A stretch of 32,650 nt of DNA from JAWOJF01 sp046481785 (GTDB lineage: Bacteria; Bacteroidota; Ignavibacteria; Ignavibacteriales; Ignavibacteriaceae). This document shows, in pieces, positions 15,581 to 24,408 of this stretch. The first letter of the stretch is position 1, and each line of letters begins with the position of its first letter. The position numbers were made by a program, and so were the translations under genes. The stretch spans positions 1-32,650 of the forward strand of contig JAWOJF010000207.1 of NCBI GenBank assembly GCA_046481785.1, written 5' to 3'. The notes under the pieces are model-generated. The model was not told the DNA's origin, made no database searches, and saw only the letters and a program-made list of their open reading frames with translations.

Positions 15581-16612
15581 ATGAATAAAACTAAAACCGA
15601 TACTAAAATGTACTCTTCTTTCAATCATAAAAAAATAATAACTGCTCTGTTTACTATAGCTGTTGTTTTTTTAATTGCCAATATTACGGCCACTAAAATT
15701 AAACATAATGATGCTGTTTATATCTCATCAGAGGCAAGCGGACAGCAAATAAATAATTATTTCGTTATATCAATCAGAAGTTTTGGCATTGATACCAACT
15801 GGATAAAATTAAAAAAAACTGCAAAGGATGTCCCCGATTCACTATATGCCTCATATCTTATTGATGTTCCGCGTGACCTGCCGATAGCACTTCTCTTAAA
15901 AGAGCTTCATAACACGTACGATACCAATGCAGTAAAACTTACAGCATTGGAAAAAAAAATAGGAGGCAGAACAGTACTGGAGATTTCTTCCGGCGATCAG
16001 TTGAAGTTAAGAGCAGATTTTAATTATAAAGATGGTATCAAAAGGAAAGCCGGGCAAGTGGGTTTTATACTTGAAAATTTTGACGACCTCAATAAACAGG
16101 AAGATTCGGTATTACTCAATTCTCCTGAAACGTTTGCCGTATTGCTTGTTCCATCAAAAAAAGCAGCCGGACTTGCTAAAAATATTTCAAACAGCCGCAA
16201 AGAATATATTATTCTCCTAAATGATAATATTACTGAACTTACTTATAAATTAAATCCGGATTATTCCGAAGCCAGACTAAAGAGCTCCATCCGTTCCATT
16301 TTAGGAGATTTTGCAAGTGCGGTTTTTATAATGATTGATGATAATTCAAACCTCTTTTCTTCACCTGTATATCCTCTGCTAAAATCAGAAATGGAAAAAA
16401 GAAATATTAAATTGTTAACCAAAAGTTCTTTCAGGATTTCCAGCGGGGATGGCCCTGAAAGCAGTTTGAGAAATTTCCTCTCAAATTTTAAGGATGGAGA
16501 TACAGAAGCAGTAATCATTTCAGCAGAAGACTATAGACAGATAAATAATGTAATTATCAGCTACAGGAAAATAGGGTACAAATTCGTGAATCCATCAAAT
16601 GTGGTTATGTAA
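15581..16612 (+). CDS. Membrane-anchored protein resembling a degenerate divergent polysaccharide deacetylase
   Basis: The chosen start is the ATG at 15581 (343 aa). A GTG at 15557 would add eight residues. One hydrophobic segment near the N-terminus (IITALFTIAVVFLIANITA) serves as signal or anchor, so the rest is extracytoplasmic. From about residue 155 the pattern resembles the divergent polysaccharide deacetylase family (DUF610/YibQ): a V-G-F-I-L strand where family members have I-V-I-D-D, then SPETFAVLLVPSKKAAGLAK, YIILLNDNITE where family members have L-L-H-x-P-M-E, and SAVFIMIDDNSNLFS where they have V-G-x-N-N-H-x-G-S. Metal-binding His and Asp residues appear replaced, so it is probably not an active deacetylase. 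This assignment is inference from pattern, not a firm match. An alternative is an unclassified lineage-specific envelope protein. Confidence 0.5.
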   Translation: MNKTKTDTKMYSSFNHKKIITALFTIAVVFLIANITATKIKHNDAVYISSEASGQQINNYFVISIRSFGIDTNWIKLKKTAKDVPDSLYASYLIDVPRDLPIALLLKELHNTYDTNAVKLTALEKKIGGRTVLEISSGDQLKLRADFNYKDGIKRKAGQVGFILENFDDLNKQEDSVLLNSPETFAVLLVPSKKAAGLAKNISNSRKEYIILLNDNITELTYKLNPDYSEARLKSSIRSILGDFASAVFIMIDDNSNLFSSPVYPLLKSEMEKRNIKLLTKSSFRISSGDGPESSLRNFLSNFKDGDTEAVIISAEDYRQINNVIISYRKIGYKFVNPSNVVM

Positions 16613-16636
16613 AAGTGAAACACAGCTTTCTTATAA

Positions 16637-17989
16637 CTACACTACCGGTAAATCTACCTCTATAATTTCCCTGTTAAACTCATTTAGCTGCCCCTTTAGC
16701 TTTGTTTTATCACCAACTATAACAATCACAGCATCATCCGGAAAAATATTTTCTGCGGCCGCTTTATTAACACCGCCGGCAGATATTTCCCTTATGTTTT
16801 CCAGGTAAGAATCGAAAAACTCATCCGGTAAAGAATGTACAATTAGTGTGGATATATTTGCTGCTATCTGCCTGTTTGTTTCAAAGTTAGAAGGGAATTT
16901 TCTGATAAGAGAAGATTTTGCAAAATCAAGCTCAGCTTCTGAAACACCATCTCTTATCCCGTTAAGTTCTTTAATTATTTCTCTCACAGCATTACCGGTG
17001 TTTTCAGCATTTACTGAAGTGGATACAAAAAAATACGCAGCATTTTTATAATAATTAAACCGGGAAAAAGCTCCATATGTATAGCCTTTATTTTCCCGGA
17101 GATTCAGGTTGATCCTGCTGCTGAATTGGCCTCCCAGAATAGTATTAAGAATTGATTTCTCGAAATAATCAGGGGAGCTTCTTTTAGAGGATAAATGACC
17201 GATACGAATTTCACTTTGAACTGAGTTTTCCTTATGAACAAGAATTATTTTTCTTTCCATGTTATTTGTACTATTTAATACAGCAGTACTTTGCCTGGTG
17301 GTTTTCCATGAACTTAAATAATAATTCAGTTTATCCTTTATTTCATCTTTATCTGCATCCCCAACAACAATTATCCCTGCACCCGAAGGAGAAAAATAAT
17401 TATCATAAACATACTTCATATCTTCACTTGTTGTACTTAGAACATCATTTTTGTAACCTATAACAGGATATGCATATGCATCGTTCCCGCCAAATAAATA
17501 ATATTCAAAAACAATATTAGCTATTTCATCGGGGTCATCATTTAACTGCATAATTCGTGTTAATATTTTTCTCTGCTCCCGTGCAAAATCATCAATATTT
17601 AAATGCGGTCTGCATATTACATCACTAAATAGCTTAAGTGATTCATCCCTGTTTTCTTTTAGTGTTCTTAAAGAAATAAAAAGATTATCATTATTCGGGC
17701 TTATATCAAAATTGGAACCAAGCAGATCGAACTCTTCATTAAGCTGCAATGCATCATAATCCCCTGCGCCTTCATCAAGCAGCATTGAAAAAAGATTGAT
17801 CATACCTTTCTTCCCTGCCGGATCATACTTACTGCCGGATTCAAGAATTAAATTAAAACGAAGAATGGGAAGGTGATTTCTTCTTACAAAAAATACATCA
17901 AGATCGTTTTCCAGTTTAAATTTTTCTATTTCGGGAAGTGTAAATGAAATCTGATCAAATGGTTCTGGTTTAATTGTCCTGTTTAGCAA
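16637..17989 (-). CDS. M16 peptidase family protein, inactive-subunit type
   Basis: A 450-residue M16B-fold protein. At the position of the zinc motif HxxEH it has GMINLFSMLLDEGAG, with no histidine or catalytic glutamate, so it cannot hydrolyse peptides alone. The second half-domain keeps the R/Y pair characteristic of non-catalytic partners (LRENKGYTYGAFSRF). Domain layout is typical: FVRRNHLPILRFNLILESGS in the first beta-strand pair and GAGIIVVGDADKDEI in the linker to the second half. M16B enzymes often work as heterodimers of an active and an inactive subunit, and the active partner lies just upstream (18055-19323), 65 bases away. No signal peptide is seen, so the complex is predicted to be cytoplasmic. 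Confidence 0.88.
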   Translation of the reverse strand: MLNRTIKPEPFDQISFTLPEIEKFKLENDLDVFFVRRNHLPILRFNLILESGSKYDPAGKKGMINLFSMLLDEGAGDYDALQLNEEFDLLGSNFDISPNNDNLFISLRTLKENRDESLKLFSDVICRPHLNIDDFAREQRKILTRIMQLNDDPDEIANIVFEYYLFGGNDAYAYPVIGYKNDVLSTTSEDMKYVYDNYFSPSGAGIIVVGDADKDEIKDKLNYYLSSWKTTRQSTAVLNSTNNMERKIILVHKENSVQSEIRIGHLSSKRSSPDYFEKSILNTILGGQFSSRINLNLRENKGYTYGAFSRFNYYKNAAYFFVSTSVNAENTGNAVREIIKELNGIRDGVSEAELDFAKSSLIRKFPSNFETNRQIAANISTLIVHSLPDEFFDSYLENIREISAGGVNKAAAENIFPDDAVIVIVGDKTKLKGQLNEFNREIIEVDLPVV

Positions 17990-18054
17990 AATCTTTACCT
18001 CGGAATTTTAATACGTCTATTGTTTTCATAAAAAGCACCGCAAATTAAACGGTT

Positions 18055-19323
18055 TTACGATTCATTATCTTCTGGTATAATTCTCAATTCAACGAAACTT
18101 TTAAATAAGTATTCAGCAGCTCTTTTAATATCATCTTCTGTAACATTTTCGTACCGGCTCAGGTCTTGGTTAAAAGAATTTGGTTCATGTAAAATATAAT
18201 TATAATAGTTTAACTGGTCAGCCAGGTTATCAATATTCTGCATTGAATATATGAAGCTGGATTTAATCCCATTTTTTGACCGCAGCAATTCTCTTGAATT
18301 TATGCCGTTATCACATAACTTTTTCAGTTCATAAAATATTTCCGATTTGATAGTATCAATTGATATTCCTGGTTTTGCTGTTGCAATAATCATAAAATGG
18401 CCGGCATATTTTCCTGAATACTGATATGCAGTAACATCCTGGGCTATCTCCTTATCATAAACCAGGTTTTTGTATAGCCGCGCATTTTTTGAACCGCTAA
18501 GAATATCTGCAAGTATGTCAAGTGCTGCATCATCATGGCTAAATGTTTTTCCGGTACGCCATGCTAAGTATATTCTTTCAAGCTGCACATTTTCTTTATA
18601 AATTATTAAATTATTGTTTTTAAGCGGGCCTGCGTCTTCAATATTAAGTGCAACAAACTTTCCACCATGAATATCTCCAAAATACTTATCGAGCAGATCT
18701 TTTGCTTTCTCTTTTTCAAAATCTCCGGCAATAACTAAAGATGCGTTGGCAGGAGCATAATAAGTATTAAAAAAATGATTTACATCATCCAGAGTAAAGC
18801 TTGCAATATCTTTTGCATATCCTATAGTAGGCCAGTTGTAAGGATGCCCTTCCGGGTAAATATTTGCTATCAGCTTCTCCCAGGCCAGGCCATACGGCTG
18901 ATTATCATACCTCTCAAGCCTTTCGTTTGTTACCACGTCTTTTTGATTATTCAGCTTTTCCTGTGTTATTGCGGGCAAAAGGTATCCCATCCTGTCTGAC
19001 TCAAGCCATAAAACAAGTTCCAGAAAATTTGAAGGAACTTTTTCATAATAGTTTGTCCTGTCAAAACTTGTTGAGCCGTTCAGTGATCCGCCAGCCTCCT
19101 GAATATATTTAAAATGCATCTCCTTTGCCACATTCTGTGAACCCTGAAACATCATATGTTCAAACAGATGGGCTATGCCTGTTTTACCTTTCCTTTCATT
19201 TGCTGAACCTGCCTTATACCATATGTTTACTGAAACAATCGGCAGACTCTTATTTTGATGGAGGATTATTTCCAGACCATTTCTTAGTGTATACTTCTCA
19301 TAATCAACATTTAAAAGATTCAT
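18055..19323 (-). CDS. M16 family zinc metallopeptidase, active subunit
   Basis: A 422-residue M16B peptidase with intact inverted zinc motif HLFEH in GKTGIAHLFEHMMFQGS. The downstream ligand glutamate is in NQKDVVTNERLE, about 75 residues later, and the strand NASLVIAGDFEKEKAKDLL begins the second half. It starts directly with VDYEKYTLRNGLEIILHQ and has no export signal. It should degrade short or unfolded peptides inside the cell together with the inactive partner encoded next. Active and inactive subunits are encoded in one transcription unit, as in other bacterial M16B pairs. Confidence 0.93.
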   Translation of the reverse strand: MNLLNVDYEKYTLRNGLEIILHQNKSLPIVSVNIWYKAGSANERKGKTGIAHLFEHMMFQGSQNVAKEMHFKYIQEAGGSLNGSTSFDRTNYYEKVPSNFLELVLWLESDRMGYLLPAITQEKLNNQKDVVTNERLERYDNQPYGLAWEKLIANIYPEGHPYNWPTIGYAKDIASFTLDDVNHFFNTYYAPANASLVIAGDFEKEKAKDLLDKYFGDIHGGKFVALNIEDAGPLKNNNLIIYKENVQLERIYLAWRTGKTFSHDDAALDILADILSGSKNARLYKNLVYDKEIAQDVTAYQYSGKYAGHFMIIATAKPGISIDTIKSEIFYELKKLCDNGINSRELLRSKNGIKSSFIYSMQNIDNLADQLNYYNYILHEPNSFNQDLSRYENVTEDDIKRAAEYLFKSFVELRIIPEDNES

Positions 19324-19432
19324 ATGTTTCCTTTTAGATAATACCGCAGTACTATGGCTTCCATACCATCAGTATTAAAATAAAAAATAATTGAAATAAT
19401 TCTTTATTGGAAATCAAAATGCAAAAAAAAAT

Positions 19433-19504
19433 CAGATTTCCTTATCGGGAGAATTATATGAATATTCAAACCCATTTTGCAGTCCCGGACAAAATGGTAA
19501 TCTG
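19433..19504. other. Nested inverted repeats in lepB-M16 gap
   Basis: CCATTTTG (19472-19479) and CAAAATGG (19490-19497) form a perfect 8-bp stem with a ten-base loop. An outer CAGATT (19433-19438) pairs with AATCTG (19499-19504). No T tract follows on either strand. It could be a transcript-end structure for lepB or a leader structure for the M16 operon. Confidence 0.35.
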
Positions 19505-19542
19505 AATAAATTCACAGTTTATTAGGAATGAAAAGACCTGTT

Positions 19543-20478
19543 TTAATTCAGTAATTTTAAGACTCTGTCCAGTCTGATCGAACCAATCAGGCGAAAAAGA
19601 TCCGTAAACGGAATATTCCTGTCCCACGAGAATAAAGTTATAAAGGCTTCTCCCACAACCAGGTCCCGGGGAACAAAACCCCAGTAACGGCTGTCCATAC
19701 TATCGTCCCTGTTATCTCCCATCATAAAATAATAATCTTTTTTAAAAGTATACTCTCTTACAGGAATATTTTCAATGGTTACTACACTTCCATTAAAGCC
19801 TACTACATCACTGCCATACTCACGATTTATCGTGGTTTGCCATTGCTCAATATTATCAATATTTAATGATATTTTTGAACCTTCTTTTGGTATTACCAGG
19901 GGACCATAATTGTCTTCATTCCATGGCATTCCCCTCGGAAAAATTCTTGGTTCAACAATCTCCTGCGGTCTTGGATAAGGACTTAAATATTTTATATGAG
20001 GTGGAATAGGAAATTGTTTTCCATTAACATAAATAACTTTATCAATTATCCTTATTGTATCCCCCGGCAGCCCGATACACCTTTTAACATAGTTAACACC
20101 CAGCTCAGTAGCATGAAGTTGGTCACGGTCGCCGGGATATTCAAATACAACAATATCACCATGTTTTGGTTCTTTAAAAGCAGGCAGCGTAAAATAAGGC
20201 AATTCTATTTCTGTAAACGGTATATATTTGGGCGAAGAAGAGCCATAAATAAATTTATTAACAAGTACAAAGTCCCCCACCAAAATTGTATCTTCCATTG
20301 AACCAGTTGGTATGCGAGTATTCTGAACAACAAATGTTATTATAAAAAATGCAGCTATAGCAGCAAACAATAATGATTCAAAGAATTCTTTCGTTTTTTC
20401 TTTTGGTGTTTTTATTTTATTCAATTCTTCATGAGTTTTAACCCCAAAGAATTTTCTTACGCCGTCTTTAAATGACAA
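19543..20478 (-). CDS. lepB: Signal peptidase I
   Basis: A 311-residue type I leader peptidase. A single N-terminal membrane segment (LLFAAIAAFFIITFVVQ, residues 37-52) leads into the catalytic box IPTGSMEDTILVGDFVLVNK with nucleophile Ser60. The general-base Lys132 is in YVKRCIGLPGD, and the C-terminal box MMGDNRDDSMDSRYWGFVP is intact. The segment between the lysine and the final box is longer than in minimal enzymes and resembles the insert of Gram-negative LepB. The enzyme cleaves signal peptides of exported proteins, of which this window encodes several. It lies 51 bases after gatB in the same direction. Confidence 0.95.
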   Translation of the reverse strand: MSFKDGVRKFFGVKTHEELNKIKTPKEKTKEFFESLLFAAIAAFFIITFVVQNTRIPTGSMEDTILVGDFVLVNKFIYGSSSPKYIPFTEIELPYFTLPAFKEPKHGDIVVFEYPGDRDQLHATELGVNYVKRCIGLPGDTIRIIDKVIYVNGKQFPIPPHIKYLSPYPRPQEIVEPRIFPRGMPWNEDNYGPLVIPKEGSKISLNIDNIEQWQTTINREYGSDVVGFNGSVVTIENIPVREYTFKKDYYFMMGDNRDDSMDSRYWGFVPRDLVVGEAFITLFSWDRNIPFTDLFRLIGSIRLDRVLKLLN

Positions 20479-20529
20479 TTTTAAACCTCAATTATATTAC
20501 TATTTATTTTTAAATTAGAATAAGGTTAT

Positions 20530-21981
20530 TTAACTAACCTGTTTCATTGAATCCAGTTTAGTTCTTAAAAGCTCATTAACAATTTTAGGATTTGCTTTCC
20601 CCTTTGTCTGTTTCATTATCTGGCCAACAAAAAAACCAAAAACTTTTTCTTTACCTTCAACATATTCCTGAACCTCATTTGGTTTTGCAGCCAGTATATC
20701 TTCAATAATTTTTTCAATCTCAGAAGTATCTGAAATCTGAACAAGATTCTTACTTTTGACGATTTCTTCGGGGTTTTTGTTCTCTTTGAGCATCTCGGGA
20801 AATACTTCTTTGGCTATTTTCCCGCTTATTGTCCCCTTTTTTATCAGATTTACAAGGGATCCCAGATTTTCGGGGGAAACTGAAAAGTCCCTGATATCTA
20901 TTTTTTCCTCATTCAGAACCTTAAGAACATCCCCCATAATCCAGTTGCTCGCAGTTTTGTAATCATCTGTTACCGAAATAACTTTTTCATAATAATCTGC
21001 AAGTTCACGGGTTTGGGTCAATATTTCAGCATCATACTCAGGAAGAGCATATTTTGTTACTAACCTCTCCTTCCGTTTTTCCGGAAGTTCAGGCAGGCTT
21101 TCAGCTATTTCATTCTTCCATTTTTCGTCAACAATTACAGGGAGAAGATCGGGTTCAGGAAAATAACGGTAATCATGTGCTTCTTCCTTGCTGCGCATAG
21201 ATCTTACTTCAAGCTTGTCCGGGTCCCAAAGCAGTGTCTGCTGTACTATTCTTCCGCCGTCTTCCAATATATCTGTTTGTCTTTCAATCTCATAATTTAT
21301 TGCACGTTCTACATTCCTGAATGAGTTCATGTTTTTTACTTCAGTTTTAGTACCCAGCTTTGTTTCACCTTTTAATCTTATAGAAATATTTGCATCGCAT
21401 CTAAGCGAACCTTCCTCCATATTCCCATCGCAAATACCAAGATACTGAACAATCTGCCTGATCTTCTGCAGGTAAAGGGATGCTTCCTGGGCAGTACGAA
21501 TATCAGGTTCACTTACTATCTCCATCAAGGGAACACCGCAGCGGTTGACATCAATACTTGTTTCATACCCCTGGTCATGTATAGATTTACCGGCGTCTTC
21601 TTCCATATGTATTCTTGTTAAGCCGATCTTTCTATGTGTAGTATCAGGAAGAGTTAGCGTTACAAAGCCATGCTCACAGATTGGTTCTTCATACTGGGAT
21701 ATCTGGTAGCCTTTGGGGAGATCAGGGTAAAAGTAATTTTTTCTTGCAAAAATTGAACAGTTATTTATTGTGCAGTTAGTTGCAAGACCCATCAAAACAG
21801 TAAATTCAACAACTTTTTTATTAAGTACAGGCAGAACTCCGGGGTGACCGAGGCAAACAGGACAAACATTACTATTTGGCGCATTACCGAATTTAGTAGA
21901 GCAGCCGCAGAATGCTTTGGAATCAGTTAGAAGCTGGGCATGTACCTCAAGCCCGATCACTGCTTCATATTTATCGTTCAT
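20530..21981 (-). CDS. gatB: Asp/Glu-tRNA amidotransferase subunit B
   Basis: A 483-residue GatB of standard length. The N-terminal kinase-like core begins YEAVIGLEVHAQL, with the zinc-cysteine cluster CGCSTKFGNAPNSNVCPVC, the YFYPDLPKGYQISQYEEPI block, and IHMEEDAGKS. The helical tail and YqeY-like C-terminal domain (residues ~330-480, EIVKSKNLVQISDTSEIEK, then FFVGQIMKQTKGKANP) is complete. With GatA and GatC it converts Glu-tRNA(Gln) or Asp-tRNA(Asn) to the amidated form, so the organism likely lacks GlnRS and/or AsnRS. GatA and GatC are not in the window. Confidence 0.96.
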   Translation of the reverse strand: MNDKYEAVIGLEVHAQLLTDSKAFCGCSTKFGNAPNSNVCPVCLGHPGVLPVLNKKVVEFTVLMGLATNCTINNCSIFARKNYFYPDLPKGYQISQYEEPICEHGFVTLTLPDTTHRKIGLTRIHMEEDAGKSIHDQGYETSIDVNRCGVPLMEIVSEPDIRTAQEASLYLQKIRQIVQYLGICDGNMEEGSLRCDANISIRLKGETKLGTKTEVKNMNSFRNVERAINYEIERQTDILEDGGRIVQQTLLWDPDKLEVRSMRSKEEAHDYRYFPEPDLLPVIVDEKWKNEIAESLPELPEKRKERLVTKYALPEYDAEILTQTRELADYYEKVISVTDDYKTASNWIMGDVLKVLNEEKIDIRDFSVSPENLGSLVNLIKKGTISGKIAKEVFPEMLKENKNPEEIVKSKNLVQISDTSEIEKIIEDILAAKPNEVQEYVEGKEKVFGFFVGQIMKQTKGKANPKIVNELLRTKLDSMKQVS

Positions 21982-22130
21982 ATTTCCTTACAATTTTGAG
22001 GATTTAAATATAAAAAGAAAGGGGCTCGATTAAAAGGCATAGAGGAAAACATGGTACAGCCGGATTTTTGGTGGTAAAAGATTGATATAAATTGATAGAA
22101 TTGCTAGTTTAATGATGGAGATGACAATAA

Positions 22131-22170
22131 GCCTCTCCTTTACGAAGAGAGAGGTTGGAGTGAGTTCAGG
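22131..22170. repeat. Possible dispersed palindromic repeat
   Basis: CCTCTC (22132-22137) is followed after a short loop by GAGAGG (22149-22154) and then TTGGAGTGAG. From memory, related sequences (a CTCTCC palindrome followed by a GGAGTGAGG-like tail) occur in many copies between genes in Bacteroidota-lineage genomes. Only one copy is visible here, so repetition cannot be shown from this window. Confidence 0.35.
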
Positions 22171-22270
22171 TGCCTGCTATAGAAAACAACTTCTAATTTA
22201 TAACAATTACCTTAAGTTTTTTTGAATTCCATTCTTCTTATTGTAATTACAACTGTACCACGGTCTTAAC

Positions 22271-22711
22271 TTAAATACCGGATAGTTGAATTTTTACTTT
22301 GCCGGTGAAATTTTCACATTTGATGTTTATCCTGGTAGGAAACAGCCCGGACAAATCTTTGATTTCATTATTTAAGTTTGTTTCAAACTGCCCCTGGTAA
22401 ATAATTCTTCCGTTGCTAAGAATTGTAACATCTATATACCCCGAGTTATAATCTGTAATAGTAAAAGCGGCTCTTGTTTTATTGGTAGTTAGATTAGGGA
22501 AATCTATATGATTCAGAAATAGATTTGCGGCATTGATAGAAAATGTATATGAATTTCTTACACTTTCCTTTACTGGTTCATTAATATTATATGCCGGATT
22601 ATCAGGAGAAATTACTTCCTCCCTGCATCCGGCAAGTAATAAAATTGAAAGTGAAAAAATAATGATGCCGCTTTTTTTGATTTTCACTTTTTTTCCATAA
22701 TAGGGTTTCAT
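22271..22711 (-). CDS. Small lipoprotein, unknown
   Basis: A 146-residue lipoprotein: the signal IIIFSLSILLLAGC has a clear lipobox, preceded by a lysine-rich N-region. The mature protein (about 115 residues) is beta-rich, with segments such as TRAAFTITDYNSGYIDVTIL, GRIIYQGQFETN and RINIKCENFTGKVKIQLSG, consistent with a single small beta-sandwich domain. I recognise no family. It is 25 bases after the TlpA-like gene and is likely co-transcribed with the two thiol-redox genes, so a periplasmic partner role is possible. Confidence 0.65.
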   Translation of the reverse strand: MKPYYGKKVKIKKSGIIIFSLSILLLAGCREEVISPDNPAYNINEPVKESVRNSYTFSINAANLFLNHIDFPNLTTNKTRAAFTITDYNSGYIDVTILSNGRIIYQGQFETNLNNEIKDLSGLFPTRINIKCENFTGKVKIQLSGI

Positions 22712-22736
22712 TTACATTTGTTAATACAATAGTAAC

Positions 22737-23252
22737 TTAATAAAGTGAGTTTATACTATCTACAACAGCAGACATCTGGTCATAACTATGTGCGCCAGGT
22801 AAAAACTTTTGCTGGTTACCTTTCATATCAAAAACAAAGGTTGCCGGCACAGCTCCGCTCCATTCGGGGTTAAGCATATTTATTATTTCATCTGCGCTTT
22901 TATCCGCTGCAACATAAACCTTAAATCCGGCATTCTGTTCTTTTAAAAAAGGAATAACTTTATCTTTTATCTCCGATGGAAGATCAACACTTAAAGCAAT
23001 TACCTCAACGTTTTTATCTTTATAATTCTCATCAAGCTCAACTATAGCAGGAAACTCCTCAACACACGGAACACACCATGTTGCCCATACATTAAGAAAT
23101 AAAGTTTTACCATTTCGCTCAACTATTATTTGCTGCAGTTCTTTTTCGGTTATAACTTCAATATTATTATTCGGATTTTCCTCTTGAGCCTGTTTTTCAT
23201 TATTACCACAGGAAAAGCTTATTATTCCAAGAAAAAGGATTATGTATTTCAA
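22737..23252 (-). CDS. TlpA-like thiol-disulfide oxidoreductase, lipoprotein
   Basis: A 171-residue thioredoxin-fold protein. The N-terminus is a short lipoprotein signal (FLGIISFSC, Cys15). The active site WATWCVPCVEEFP (Cys60, Cys63) is the TlpA/ResA type, and the cis-proline segment is AVPATFVFD. It should reduce or oxidise disulfides on envelope proteins, for example in cytochrome c maturation, but no cytochrome gene is near. Its start overlaps the end of the upstream redoxin gene by 4 bases. Confidence 0.9.
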   Translation of the reverse strand: MKYIILFLGIISFSCGNNEKQAQEENPNNNIEVITEKELQQIIVERNGKTLFLNVWATWCVPCVEEFPAIVELDENYKDKNVEVIALSVDLPSEIKDKVIPFLKEQNAGFKVYVAADKSADEIINMLNPEWSGAVPATFVFDMKGNQQKFLPGAHSYDQMSAVVDSINSLY

Positions 23253-23848
23253 GAGTCAATCCTCTTTATGGTACACCCGAAAGCTTTTGTCCTGATGTTT
23301 GATACTTTTTTACCGCTTAATACTTCATCTAGTGCTGTTGATAGATCTTTACTGGTAATATCCCCCTCATCGCGTGAATCATCAATTCTGCCGTGATACA
23401 GTACTTCAAAGTTTGAATTAATTACGTAAACTTCGGGTGTAACGCTTGCCTCCAGCTTATCAGCAATAATATTTTTTTCATCCTTTAACACGGCAAAACC
23501 CAGCTTATTTTCTTCAGCATGTGACTTAATTTCACTTATACTTTCCTGCTTGTTAGAGTTTATGCCAAGGAATGTTACCTCTTTACTGCTGTATTTTTTT
23601 TGAAGTTCTGCCATCCTTGTATTGTATGCATTTGAAATAGGGCATTGTGTGGAAACAAAAATCAATACTATAGCTTTCGATTTTTTATAATCAGCTAATG
23701 AATGGGCTTTTCCATTATAATCTTTCAGTGAGAAGTTCTCGACCTTTGATTTTTCCGGAAGTTTATTTTCTGCCGTAAGATTTATAATAAAAGCAAGAAC
23801 AAGCAGTAAAACAACGGAAGAAACATAAGCAACAGGCTTCTTTTTCAT
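23249..23848 (-). CDS. Membrane-anchored redoxin-domain protein
   Basis: A 199-residue protein with an N-terminal signal or anchor (VAYVSSVVLLLVLAFIINLTA) followed by an AhpC/TSA-like redoxin fold (VENFSLKDYNGKAHSLADY, then IVLIFVSTQCPISNAYNTRM). The active site has a single Cys69 in a CPISN setting, not CxxC. The cis-proline region is VTPEVYVIN. The end has a second cysteine, FGCTIKRI (Cys192), a tail I associate with this subfamily. It may act as a peroxiredoxin-like or thiol-transfer protein at the envelope, with the adjacent TlpA-like protein as its likely reductant; that partnership is inference. Confidence 0.85.
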   Translation of the reverse strand: MKKKPVAYVSSVVLLLVLAFIINLTAENKLPEKSKVENFSLKDYNGKAHSLADYKKSKAIVLIFVSTQCPISNAYNTRMAELQKKYSSKEVTFLGINSNKQESISEIKSHAEENKLGFAVLKDEKNIIADKLEASVTPEVYVINSNFEVLYHGRIDDSRDEGDITSKDLSTALDEVLSGKKVSNIRTKAFGCTIKRIDS

Positions 23849-24044
23849 GATTGGGGCTCCTTTTTTAATTAGGGTTTTACTAAAATATAACTAATTGTTA
23901 CTAATACAATCCCCTTTTCTGGTAGGATATACGAATACTCTTTCTATTATGAATAATTATGGTGTTTTGACTTTAGATTACTGCAGAACGCACAGGGTTT
24001 GAATTTTGATATTCCGGGGCTATGGACTTCAATAAAGCATAAAT

Positions 24045-24350
24045 TCAGCTCTTCTCAAATACAAATCTCTCCTCTGAAATATAATCCCCGAATTTATCAG
24101 TGTGTTCCTTCTGAAGGCGTTTTGATTCCTTTACAGAATAAGCCATAAATTTTTCATAACTATCAGAATAATATTGAACAGAAAATGTTATTTCATCCCC
24201 TCCTTTTTGAGGCAGGATTACTGTATAAATTTCAGCCTTTGTTAAATATCCGGTGGCAATAACATTTGGTATATGGGTCTCTTTCATCCATTTAAGCCAC
24301 TCCCCCTGTAAATGTTTTTTTATTGTAGTATTTACAACGTATAGAACCAT
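24045..24350 (-). CDS. DUF4286 family protein
   Basis: A 101-residue cytoplasmic protein of normal length for DUF4286. It has the characteristic N-terminus MVLYVVNTTIKKHLQGEWLKWMKETHIPNV, here seen as strand YVVNTTI then helix EWLKWMKETHIP, and the later strand TFSVQYYSDSYEKFMAY. The fold is expected to be a ferredoxin-like dimeric alpha/beta barrel. The function is unknown. GGGA precedes the ATG. It is 58 bases after the symporter gene in the same direction. Confidence 0.85.
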   Translation of the reverse strand: MVLYVVNTTIKKHLQGEWLKWMKETHIPNVIATGYLTKAEIYTVILPQKGGDEITFSVQYYSDSYEKFMAYSVKESKRLQKEHTDKFGDYISEERFVFEKS

Positions 24351-24408
24351 TGTCTTTCCCGTAAATTTTTTCCCTGATCCCCCGGAGGATTATTTCTTTT
24401 ATATCCTT

